From: Auanema rhodensis
Lineage: Eukaryota; Nematoda; Chromadorea; Rhabditida; Rhabditidae
Direction: 5' to 3'
NCBI GenBank assembly: GCA_964057225.1
Contig: CAXKVF010000077.1
Span: 434,001-498,000, forward strand
Length of the DNA: 64,000 nt
Both the position numbers and the translations under genes were made by a program. The stretch's first letter is position 1, and every line of letters starts with the position of its first letter. Below the pieces are notes generated by a model, which worked only from the letters and a program-made list of their open reading frames with translations, searched no databases and had not been told where the DNA came from. Positions 41,301 through 52,235 of the stretch are shown here, one piece after another.

Positions 41301-44300
41301 CCATGAACCAATATCAATAAAAATTTGTTTTTAGACTAATATGGACATGGGGAATCTAATTTTGAAAACCGCATCTCTTTATCTTTCACGTGAAGCGAGT
41401 TACATACCAAGTGCACATCACGTGTACATTTAATTAGCATAAATTAAAGTTCACGTAAATTTCAAAGTCATGGTTACCATGCACCAATATCGATAAAAAT
41501 TTGTTTTTAGACTAATATGGACATGGGGAATCTAATTTTGAAAACCGCATCTCTTTATCTTTCACGTGAAGCGAGTTACATACCAAGTGCACATCACGTG
41601 TACATTTAATTAGCATAAATTAAAGTTCACGTAAATTTCAAAGTCATGGTTACCATGCACCAATATCAATAAAAATTTGTTTTTAGACTAATATGGACAT
41701 GGGGAATCTAATTTTGAAAACCGCATCTCCTTATCTTTCACGTGAAGCGAGTTACATACCAAGTGCACATCACGTGTACATTTAATTAGCATAAATTAAA
41801 GTTCACGTAAATTTCAAAGTCATGGTTACCATGCACCAATATCAATAAAAATTTGTTTTTAGACTAATATGGACATGGGGAATCTAATTTTGAAAACCGC
41901 ATCTCTTCATCTTTCACGTGAAGCGAGTTACATACCAAGTGCACATCACGTGTACATTTAATTAGCATAAATTAAAGTTCACGTAAATTTCAAAGTCATG
42001 GTTACCATGAACCAATATCAATAAAAATTTGTTTTTAGACTAATATGGACATGGGGAATCTAATTTTGAAAACCGCATCTCTTCATCTTTCACGTGAAGC
42101 GAGTTACATACCAAGTGCACATCACGTGTACATTTAATTAGCATAAATTAAAGTTCACGTAAATTTCAAAGTCATGGTTACCATGCACCAATATCAATAA
42201 AAATTTGTTTTTAGACTAATATGGACATGGGGAATCTAATTTTGAAAACCGCATCTCTTCATCTTTCACGTGAAGCGAGTTACATACCAAGTGCACATCA
42301 CGTGTACATTTAATTAGCATAAATTAAAGTTCACGTAAATTTCAAAGTCATGGTTACCATGCACCAATATCAATAAAAATTTGTTTTTAGACTAATATGG
42401 ACATGGGGAATCTAATTTTGAAAACCGCATCTCTCTATCTTTCACGTGAAGCGAGTTACATACCAAGTGCACATCACGTGTACATTTAATTAGCATAAAT
42501 TAAAGTTCACGTAAATTTCAAAGTCATGGTTACCATGCACCAATATCAATAAAAATTTGTTTTTAGACTAATATGGACATGGGGAATCTAATTTTGAAAA
42601 CCGCATCTCTTTATCTTTCACGTGAAGCGAGTTACATACCAAGTGCACATCACGTGTACATTTAATTAGCATAAATTAAAGTTCACGTAAATTTCAAAGT
42701 CATGGTTACCATGAACCAATATCAATAAAAATTTGTTTTTAGACTAATATGGACATGGGGAATCTAATTTTGAAAACCGCATCTCTTTATCTTTCACGTG
42801 AAGCGAGTTACATACCAAGTGCACATCACGTGTACATTTAATTAGCATAAATTAAAGTTCACGTAAATTTCAAAGTCATGGTTACCATGAACCAATATCA
42901 ATAAAAATTTGTTTTTAGACTAATATGGACATGGGGAATCTAATTTTGAAAACCGCATCTCTTTATCTTTCACGTGAAGCGAGTTACATACCAAGTGCCC
43001 ATCACGTGTACATTTAATTAGCATAAATTAAAGTTCACGTAAATTTCAAAGTCATGGTTACCATGCACCAATATCAATAAAAATTTGTTTTTAGACTAAT
43101 ATGGACATGGGGAATCTAATTTTGAAAATCGCATCTCGTTATCTTTCACGTGAAGCGAGTTACATACCAAGTGCACATCACGTGTACATTTAATTAGCAT
43201 AAATTAAATTTCACGTAAATTTCAAAGTCATGGTTACCATGCACCAATATCAATAAAAATTTGTTTTTAGACTAGTATGGACATGGGGAATCTAATTTTG
43301 AAAACCGCATCTCTTTATCTTTCACGTGAAGCGAGTTACATACCAAGTGCACATCACGTGTACATTTAATTAGCATAAATTAAAGTTCACGTAAATTTCA
43401 AAGTCATGGTTACCATGCACCAATATCAATAAAAATTTGTTTTTAGACTAATATGGACATGGGGAATCTAATTTTGAAAACCGCATCTCTTTATCTTTCA
43501 CGTGAAGCGAGTTACATACCAAGTGCACATCACGTGTACATTTAATTAGCATAAATTAAAGTTCACGTAAATTTCAAAGTCATGGTTACCATGAACCAAT
43601 ATCAATAAAAATTTGTTTTTAGACTAATATGGACATGGGGAATCTAATTTTGAAAACCGCATCTCTTTATCTTTCACGTGAAGCGAGTTACATACCAAGT
43701 GCACATCACGTATACATTTAATTAGCATAAATTAAAGTTCACGTAAATTTCAAAGTCATGGTTACCATGAACCAATATCAATAAAAATTTGTTTTTAGAC
43801 TAATATGGACATGGGGAATCTAATTTTGAAAACCGCATCTCTTTATCTTTCACGTGAAGCGAGTTACATACCAAGTGCACATCACGTGTACATTTAATTA
43901 GCATAAATTAAAGTTCACGTAAATTTCAAAGTCATGGTTACCATGCACCAATATCGATAAAAATTTGTTTTTAGACTAATATGGACATGGGGAATCTAAT
44001 TTTGAAAACCGCATCTCTTTATCTTTCACGTGAAGCGAGTTACATACCAAGTGCACATCACGTGTACATTTAATTAGCATAAATTAAAGTTCACGTAAAT
44101 TTCAAAGTCATGGTTACCATGCACCAATATCAATAAAAATTTGTTTTTAGACTAATATGGACATGGGGAATCTAATTTTGAAAACCGCATCTCCTTATCT
44201 TTCACGTGAAGCGAGTTACATACCAAGTGCACATCACGTGTACATTTAATTAGCATAAATTAAAGTTCACGTAAATTTCAAAGTCATGGTTACCATGCAC

Positions 44301-47300
44301 CAATATCAATAAAAATTTGTTTTTAGACTAATATGGACATGGGGAATCTAATTTTGAAAACCGCATCTCTTCATCTTTCACGTGAAGCGAGTTACATACC
44401 AAGTGCACATCACGTGTACATTTAATTAGCATAAATTAAAGTTCACGTAAATTTCAAAGTCATGGTTACCATGAACCAATATCAATAAAAATTTGTTTTT
44501 AGACTAATATGGACATGGGGAATCTAATTTTGAAAACCGCATCTCTTCATCTTTCACGTGAAGCGAGTTACATACCAAGTGCACATCACGTGTACATTTA
44601 ATTAGCATAAATTAAAGTTCACGTAAATTTCAAAGTCATGGTTACCATGCACCAATATCAATAAAAATTTGTTTTTAGACTAATATGGACATGGGGAATC
44701 TAATTTTGAAAACCGCATCTCTTCATCTTTCACGTGAAGCGAGTTACATACCAAGTGCACATCACGTGTACATTTAATTAGCATAAATTAAAGTTCACGT
44801 AAATTTCAAAGTCATGGTTACCATGCACCAATATCAATAAAAATTTGTTTTTAGACTAATATGGACATGGGGAATCTAATTTTGAAAACCGCATCTCTCT
44901 ATCTTTCACGTGAAGCGAGTTACATACCAAGTGCACATCACGTGTACATTTAATTAGCATAAATTAAAGTTCACGTAAATTTCAAAGTCATGGTTACCAT
45001 GCACCAATATCAATAAAAATTTGTTTTTAGACTAATATGGACATGGGGAATCTAATTTTGAAAACCGCATCTTTTTATCTTTCACGTGAAGCGAGTTACA
45101 TACCAAGTGCACATCACGTGTACATTTAATTAGCATAAATTAAAGTTCACGTAAATTTCAAAGTCATGGTTACCATGCACCAATATCAATAAAAATTTGT
45201 TTTTAGACTAATATGGACATGGGGAATCTAATTTTGAAAACCGCATCTCTTTATCTTTCACGTGAAGCGAGTTACATACCAAGTGCACATCACGTGTACA
45301 TTTAATTAGCATAAATTAAAGTTCACGTAAATTTCAAAGTCATGGTTACCATGAACCAATATCAATAAAAATTTGTTTTTAGACTAATATGGACATGGGG
45401 AATCTAATTTTGAAAACCGCATCTCTTTATCTTTCACGTGAAGCGAGTTACATACCAAGTGCACATCACGTATACATTTAATTAGCATAAATTAAAGTTC
45501 ACGTAAATTTCAAAGTCATGGTTACCATGAACCAATATCAATAAAAATTTGTTTTTAGACTAATATGGACATGGGGAATCTAATTTTGAAAACCGCATCT
45601 CTTTATCTTTCACGTGAAGCGAGTTACATACCAAGTGCACATCACGTGTACATTTAATTAGCATAAATTAAAGTTCACGTAAATTTCAAAGTCATGGTTA
45701 CCATGCACCAATATCGATAAAAATTTGTTTTTAGACTAATATGGACATGGGGAATCTAATTTTGAAAACCGCATCTCTTTATCTTTCACGTGAAGCGAGT
45801 TACATACCAAGTGCACATCACGTGTACATTTAATTAGCATAAATTAAAGTTCACGTAAATTTCAAAGTCATGGTTACCATGAACCAATATCAATAAAAAT
45901 TTGTTTTTAGACTAATATGGACATGGGGAATCTAATTTTGAAAACCGCATCTCTTTATCTTTCACGTGAAGCGAGTTACATACCAAGTGCACATCACGTG
46001 TACATTTAATTAGCATAAATTAAAGTTCACGTAAATTTCAAAGTCATGGTTACCATGAACCAATATCAATAAAAATTTGTTTTTAGACTAATATGGACAT
46101 GGGGAATCTAATTTTGAAAACCGCATCTCTTTATCTTTCACGTGAAGCGAGTTACATACCAAGTGCCCATCACGTGTACATTTAATTAGCATAAATTAAA
46201 GTTCACGTAAATTTCAAAGTCATGGTTACCATGCACCAATATCAATAAAAATTTGTTTTTAGACTAATATGGACATGGGGAATCTAATTTTGAAAATCGC
46301 ATCTCCTTATCTTTCACGTGAAGCGAGTTACATACCAAGTGCACATCACGTGTACATTTAATTAGCATAAATTAAATTTCACGTAAATTTCAAAGTCATG
46401 GTTACCATGCACCAATATCAATAAAAATTTGTTTTTAGACTAGTATGGACATGGGGAATCTAATTTTGAAAACCGCATCTCTTTATCTTTCACGTGAAGC
46501 GAGTTACATACCAAGTGCACATCACGTGTACATTTAATTAGCATAAATTAAAGTTCACGTAAATTTCAAAGTCATGGTTACCATGCACCAATATCAATAA
46601 AAATTTGTTTTTAGACTAATATGGACATGGGGGATCTAATTTTGAAAACCGCATCTCTTTATCTTTCACGTGAAGCGAGTTACATACCAAGTGCACATCA
46701 CGTGTACATTTAATTAGCATAAATTAAAGTTCACGTAAATTTCAAAGTCATGGTTACCATGAACCAATATCAATAAAAATTTGTTTTTAGACTAATATGG
46801 ACATGGGGAATCTAATTTTGAAAACCGCATCTCTTTATCTTTCACGTGAAGCGAGTTACATACCAAGTGCTTATCACGTATACATTTAATTAGCATAAAT
46901 TAAAGTTCACGTAAATTTCAAAGTCATGGTTACCATGAACCAATATCAATAAAAATTTGTTTTTAGACTAATATGGACATGGGGAATCTAATTTTGAAAA
47001 CCGCATCTCTTTATCTTTCACGTGAAGCGAGTTACATACCAAGTGCACATCACGTGTACATTTAATTAGCATAAATTAAAGTTCACGTAAATTTCAAAGT
47101 CATGGTTACCATGCACCAATATCGATAAAAATTTGTTTTTAGACTAATATGGACATGGGGAATCTAATTTTGAAAACCGCATCTCTTTATCTTTCACGTG
47201 AAGCGAGTTACATACCAAGTGCACATCACGTGTACATTTAATTAGCATAAATTAAAGTTCACGTAAATTTCAAAGTCATGGTTACCATGAACCAATATCA

Positions 47301-48832
47301 ATAAAAATTTGTTTTTAGACTAATATCGACATGGGGAATCTAATTTTGAAAACCGCATCTCTTTATCTTTCACGTGAAGCGAGTTACATACCAAGTGCCC
47401 ATCACGTGTACATTTAATTAGCATAAATTAAAGTTCACGTAAATTTCAAAGTCATGGTTACCATGCACCAATATCAATAAAAATTTGTTTTTAGACTAAT
47501 ATGGACATGGGGAATCTAATTTTGAAAACCGCATCTCCTTATCTTTCACATGAAGCGAGTTACATACCAAGTGCACATCACGTGTACATTTAATTAGCAT
47601 AAATTAAAGTTCACGTAAATTTCAAAGTCATGGTTACCATGCACCAATATCAATAAAAATTTGTTTTTAGACTAATATGGACATGGGGAATCTAATTTTG
47701 AAAACCGCATCTCTTCATCTTTCACGTGAAGCGAGTTACATACCAAGTGCACATCACGTGTACATTTAATTAGCATAAATTAAAGTTCACGTAAATTTCA
47801 AAGTCATGGTTACCATGCACCAATATCAATAAAAATTTGTTTTTAGACTAATATGGACATGGGGAATCTAATTTTGAAAACCGCATCTCTTTATCTTTCA
47901 CGTGAAGCGAGTTACATACCAAGTGCACATCACGTGTACATTTAATTAGCATAAATTAAAGTTCACGTAAATTTCAAAGTCATGGTTACCATGCACCAAT
48001 GTCAATAAAAATTTGTTTTTAGACTAATATGGACATGGGGAATCTAATTTTGAAAACCGCATCTCTTCATCTTTCACGTGAAGCGAGTTACATACCAAGT
48101 GCACATCACGTGTACATTTAATTAGCATAAATTAAAGTTCACGTAAATTTCAAAGTCATGGTTACCATGCACCAATATCAATAAAAATTTGTTTTTAGAC
48201 TAATATGGACATGGGGAATCTAATTTTGAAAACCGCATCTCTTCATCTTTCACGTGAAGCGAGTTACATACCAAGTGCACATCACGTGTACATTTAATTA
48301 GCATAAATTAAAGTTCACGTAAATTTCAAAGTCATGGTTACCATGCACCAATATCAATAAAAATTTGTTTTTAGACTAATATGGACATGGGGAATCTAAT
48401 TTTGAAAACCGCATCTCTTTATCTTTCACGTGAAGCGAGTTACATACCAAGTGCACATCACGTGTACATTTAATTAGCATAAATTAAAGTTCACGTAAAT
48501 TTCAAAGTCATGGTTACCATGCACCAATGTCAATAAAAATTTGTTTTTAGACTAATATGGACATGGGGAATCTAATTTTGAAAACCGCATCTCTTCATCT
48601 TTCACGTGAAGCGAGTTACATACCAAGTGCACATCACGTGTACATTTAATTAGCATAAATTAAAGTTCACGTAAATCTCAAAGTCATGGTTACCATGCAC
48701 CAATATCAATAAAAATTTGTTTTTAGACTAATATGGACATGGGGAATCTAATTTTGAAAACCGCATCTCTTTATCTTTCACGTGAAGCGAGTTACATACC
48801 AAGTGCACATCACGTGTACATTTAATTAGCAT

Positions 48833-48838
48833 AAATTA
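48833..48838. repeat. Target-site duplication, left copy (aaatta)
   Basis: Monomer positions 85-90, the last satellite bases before the LINE tail. They match 53640-53645. Because the target is a tandem array, a duplication of 6 + 176n bp cannot be formally excluded. Confidence 0.75.
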
Positions 48839-48860
48839 TTTATTTATTTATTTATTTATT
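48839..48860 (-). repeat. (AATA)n microsatellite tail at the LINE 3' end
   Basis: The plus strand reads tttatttattta and on for 22 bp directly after satellite monomer position 90. On the sense strand this is an AATA-repeat tail in place of poly(A), as in several LINE clades. The boundary to the satellite is ambiguous by a base or two because both are A/T. Confidence 0.92.
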
Positions 48861-49355
48861 CGTTCTATATCACAGATTCTTGATAATCAAAAGCTTATTG
48901 TGAACGTAGGTATACTGCGAAAAAGCATCTTACAATATGAACTGGGAAAGTAAATTAAAAATTAGAATCAGAAAAATTAGAAAAAGGATGAAAGTGGTAA
49001 ATAGTTGTATAATAGAATAGACTAGAATACAAGAAATATAACATAACGATATTGAAGCATATGAGATTCTATTACTATTTCTCAGCAGTTTGTGAAAACA
49101 AAAACAGATTATGTTCAGCAAAGTTTGATGAACTGACTCTTTAAATATAGCTGATCAGGTGCGGTGGAACTCAGAAATGAGTCAAGCCCGTTCTAATAGC
49201 AAAGAGAAAAACTGTTACTCATTGCTACGACTGATGTTGATACAGTATAGATGACAGTAGCAGTCTGGCAGAAAAAAAAAAAAAGTAAGAAAAGAACCTT
49301 GTATGTTAATTGAAAAGAAAACGATGATACAGATTAAAAAAAAAAAAAGTAATAG
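48861..49355 (-). other. LINE 3' UTR
   Basis: About 495 nt between the ORF2 stop (TGA, 49358-49356) and the tail. No gene is seen; the 63-codon frame at 48930-49121 is low-complexity and looks incidental. Oligo-A runs on the plus strand near 49270 and 49336 are oligo-U in the RNA. A small inverted repeat ACTCA-gaaa-TGAGT lies at 49169-49182 and could form a 5-bp hairpin; whether it is the RT recognition structure is unknown. Confidence 0.75.
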
Positions 49356-52235
49356 TCACGATAAAATATGAGACAAGATATGTTTCCGGAAAGAATGTTT
49401 TGTACGAAGGCTGACTATGGCTTCAGGAAGAGAGTTCCATAGATTTACAGTTCTGTATTCAATTCCATTCCTTGTTTCTGTCCTCCATAGAGTAGGATGA
49501 GCTAGATTCCATTGGTGTCTGCGCAGAGAATTCAGATTCTTGATAATGAAAAAAGATTGTGAGTTTCCTGTGGCTTCTATTGTTATATGAGCAAAATAGA
49601 ACAATAGATCAGAAAGAACCCTCCTAGTTATCAGATCTTCAGTTTCAAGATAAGATAGCTGATCTTTGTAAGTTAGGTCAAGACCGGCTCGGCCAAAGAT
49701 TGCTTTAAAAAACTTTTTCTGAACTTTTTCTATTCGTTGTTTGCCTGCAATGTTCTGTGGTGACCAGATAACTGATCCATATTCAAGTATGGGTCGGACG
49801 TAACAGCTGAAAAGTTTGAACAATAATTTAGGACATTTAGAGTAGAAACAACGGAGAATAGTTCGGCATTTGACGGCCGCAATACTACAAATTGAATTAA
49901 TGTGTTTTTCGAAAGACAAGTTATTTTCCGTCCAAATACCCAGATCTTTGTATGCAGATACTATAGAGAGAGATGAATCGCCAAAAGTGAAATTAGTAAT
50001 GTTGTGATAATTAGATGATTTGTTAGAGACAATTATTACTTTAGATTTTTCGGTGTTGACTTTCATTTTGTTATCATGACACCATTTGTAAAGAGAATTA
50101 AGAGCATTTTGAAGGCTCTGAGGGTTACAACTATGAAGTTTTAGATCATCAGCATATAAAATGGGATGAACATCGGATGTGAATAAGGAAGTTATGTCGT
50201 TTATGTAAAACAGAAACAGTAGAGGGCCAAGAACCGTTCCTTGAGGAACCCCACATGTAAGACTAACAGGGTCGGATAGACTTTTGTTGATGAGTACAGA
50301 GTAAGAACGGTTTTGGATAAAAGATCCAAGAAAATTAAGAAGAGACCCACGAATTCCAATAGATTTCAATTTTGCAAAGAGAATGGAGTGATCAATGAGA
50401 TCGAATGCTTTTGAGAAATCAATAAACGCAACAAAAACTGTATTTTTATCATCAATAAGTGATCTCCATTTGATATGGCTGGAAACAAGGGCTGTTACAG
50501 TGCTGCGTTTAGAAAGAAAAGCGTGCTGAACATTGGAAATGCTGCCCGAGGATACACCAAAATGAAGAAGGGGAGATCGAATAAGTCGTTCAAAGACTTT
50601 AGATAAACTTGGGGTTAGTGAGATTGGACGGTAATTAGAAGGATCAGAAGGGTTGCCTTTCTTGAAAACCGGACGTATCCAAGCTGTTTTCCAGTCAGGA
50701 GGACAAATAGAAGAAACAAGGAGGTTATGAAAAATAAACGAGAGAGGATTGCAGAGGGTGCCTGCACATTGTTTGAGAAAGTAGTACGGAATTCCATCCG
50801 GAGAAGTAGATGCGCGCGAAGGAAGGTGAGAAAGAATGTTGAAAACCTTTTCAGGGGAGATGTCGATGAAGTCAATGACTGATGGAGAGTAATTGAGAAG
50901 ATGAGAGTAAGTGGAAGATGAAGAGGATTTGACAGCAAAGACGGAGGAAAAAATTTCAGCTTTGTCTACGTCAGAGAAAACCAAAGTTTCGTTGATTTGT
51001 AGAGTAGGGATATCAGAAGAGTCTTTACCAAGACGTTCGCGACAGAATTGAAAAAATGCTTTTGAATTGTTGGTAGAAGCTATGTTGTTTTCATCAATGG
51101 CAGATTTGAGTTTGATGAGTTTATCTAAGGTGACAGATAGCTTTTTGCGAAGAAGCTCATCCTGAGCGAAAAGAGAGTTGCTTAACCGGTTAACACGATT
51201 GTTAAGTTTCTGAATGTCACGATCAAGTTTTTTTCTTTTCTTTGCCTTTTTGAATGGGACACAGCTCTGAATTATTGATTGGACAATTGCAATAAACTTA
51301 GAATAGGAAGTTATAGCGTTTAGACCACATAATTCAGTAGCGAAGTCAATGCCAGCTAAAAGGCTATTTATTTTACCATAATCGGCCGAGAAAAAGTTAC
51401 GACTAGAAAAAGAGGAAGAGAGAGAAGAGGGCCTGGAAGTAGCAACTTTGTTGATTTGAGCAAATGTGAGAGGATCCAAAATAATGTTGAAGAAAACCGA
51501 GTAATGATCAGATTGGCCAAGAGGGCTATTGCGAGAAATGTTCTCTACACAGTGAACACTGTTGGTGATAATGTAATCCAAGATGTTTTTACCTCTGGTT
51601 GGGAAAGTAACTAATTGACTGGATGAAGACTGTTGAAGAAAGTTGAGAATAGATGAAGTAGAGGGGGAACTGCTTGACGAATGGATGAGATCCCAGTCAA
51701 TGTGAGGGAAATTAAGATCGCCTGTTAAGAAAAACCTGCGGTTCGAGATAAGAGTTTGAAATTCGGTTAGAAAAAAAAGAAAGTCAGAGTGCTGAGATGA
51801 TGGAGAACGATAGCAGATTGAGAAAACGACGTCAGAAGGTATAATGAGAACATTTAGGTATTGAACAGTTGATTGAGAAGGAGAGCATGAGAGAAGACGA
51901 CTATTAATGTGTTTTTTAATATAGAGGAGGACTCCTCCTCCTCGAGAAGTTGATCTGTCATCACGGAAAATGCAGTAAGAATCTCTCAAAGGAAGGGAGC
52001 TAGAGTTGAAATCAGGAAACAGCCAGGTCTCAGATATAGCAATAATGTCTGAACTGAGAGTCGAATGAACAATTGGTATTAAGTGTAATTTATTGACAAT
52101 AGATCGTGCGTTATAACAAGAGACTGTAATTTTACTACATGCAGCAGTAGAGATTGTTGATTGGAAATTAACGAAAGGATGTTTGGCTGGGCAGATTGGA
52201 CGGGGAATTAGGCAAAGTAGATGTATTTCTAACAA
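49356..52235 (-). CDS. LINE ORF2 protein: APE endonuclease + reverse transcriptase, about 959 aa
   Basis: Catalyses target-primed reverse transcription. Numbering starts at the TTG at 52235, an arbitrary choice, as no ATG exists upstream: the frame is open from an in-frame TAA at 52319-52317, and the first Met is N723-K-M. Endonuclease (about 35-250): CYNAR (N42), ISETW (E69), RGGGVLLYIK, CYRSPSS, TGDLN (D173, N175), LDYI (D220) and SDH (242-244), so all expected catalytic residues are present. A linker includes a basic segment KKAKKRKK (329-336). Reverse transcriptase (about 475-760): SPDGIP, YRPISL, FIDFSKAFD (D606), GVPQGTVLGP (662-671) and YADD (694-697). The C-terminal part ends with NLWNSLP (931-937) and lacks RNase H or an obvious zinc finger. 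Intact throughout. Translation must use a non-AUG start, reinitiation or a frameshift from ORF1. Confidence 0.93.
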   Translation of the reverse strand: MLEIHLLCLIPRPICPAKHPFVNFQSTISTAACSKITVSCYNARSIVNKLHLIPIVHSTLSSDIIAISETWLFPDFNSSSLPLRDSYCIFRDDRSTSRGGGVLLYIKKHINSRLLSCSPSQSTVQYLNVLIIPSDVVFSICYRSPSSQHSDFLFFLTEFQTLISNRRFFLTGDLNFPHIDWDLIHSSSSSPSTSSILNFLQQSSSSQLVTFPTRGKNILDYIITNSVHCVENISRNSPLGQSDHYSVFFNIILDPLTFAQINKVATSRPSSLSSSFSSRNFFSADYGKINSLLAGIDFATELCGLNAITSYSKFIAIVQSIIQSCVPFKKAKKRKKLDRDIQKLNNRVNRLSNSLFAQDELLRKKLSVTLDKLIKLKSAIDENNIASTNNSKAFFQFCRERLGKDSSDIPTLQINETLVFSDVDKAEIFSSVFAVKSSSSSTYSHLLNYSPSVIDFIDISPEKVFNILSHLPSRASTSPDGIPYYFLKQCAGTLCNPLSFIFHNLLVSSICPPDWKTAWIRPVFKKGNPSDPSNYRPISLTPSLSKVFERLIRSPLLHFGVSSGSISNVQHAFLSKRSTVTALVSSHIKWRSLIDDKNTVFVAFIDFSKAFDLIDHSILFAKLKSIGIRGSLLNFLGSFIQNRSYSVLINKSLSDPVSLTCGVPQGTVLGPLLFLFYINDITSLFTSDVHPILYADDLKLHSCNPQSLQNALNSLYKWCHDNKMKVNTEKSKVIIVSNKSSNYHNITNFTFGDSSLSIVSAYKDLGIWTENNLSFEKHINSICSIAAVKCRTILRCFYSKCPKLLFKLFSCYVRPILEYGSVIWSPQNIAGKQRIEKVQKKFFKAIFGRAGLDLTYKDQLSYLETEDLITRRVLSDLLFYFAHITIEATGNSQSFFIIKNLNSLRRHQWNLAHPTLWRTETRNGIEYRTVNLWNSLPEAIVSLRTKHSFRKHILSHILS

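Larger units (their letters stand above)
1..48838 (+). repeat. 176-bp satellite array, left block (277 monomers + 90 bp)
   Basis: Head-to-tail tandem array. The monomer was measured as 176 bp from successive starts of the block beginning taattttgaaaaccgcatct (1, 177, 353, 529 and on). All copies are in the same orientation. Length bookkeeping gives 277 complete monomers plus 90 bp with exactly four 1-bp deletions (near 10870, 15457, 17920, 22380) and no other insertion or gap. By hand count the monomer is about 32% GC. Copies differ by a few recurrent substitutions, chiefly A/C at monomer position 126 (gaacc versus gcacc), T/C at 24, A/C at 59, G/A at 68, T/G at 79 and A/G at 136. There is no conserved reading frame; the occasional 60-codon open frames come from single substitutions that remove a stop. 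Size and organisation fit a centromeric or pericentromeric satellite, but chromosomal location is inference. Confidence 0.98.
34493..48838 (+). repeat. Recurring 14-18-mer higher-order repeat domain
   Basis: A module of monomers marked gtgccc; tcgcatctc with aaatttcacg; gcacc; gaacc; cgtata; atcgat starts at 34493, 40301, 42941 and 46109. The last three starts are 15 and 18 monomers apart. Copies 2-4 share actagtatgg, which the 34493 copy lacks. Copy 40301-42940 has the cgtata monomer doubled (41005 and 41181), so beyond it the offset to the next copy falls from 2,640 to 2,464 bp. The 18-mer copy (42941-46108) contains an extra cttttta-gaacc-cgtata-atcgat run. The block also holds a separate 10,032-bp-offset duplication (37133-38364 with 47165-48396). 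Confidence 0.85.

Noticed and set aside
1-48838. CRISPR-like regular repeats
   Set aside because: The whole 176-bp unit repeats with no unique spacers, and the window is eukaryotic.
48930-49121. 63-codon minus-strand frame after ORF2
   Set aside because: It lies in the LINE 3' UTR, is low-complexity and has no recognisable domain.
50615-50938. 107-codon minus-strand frame inside ORF2
   Set aside because: Out-of-frame shadow of the reverse-transcriptase coding region.
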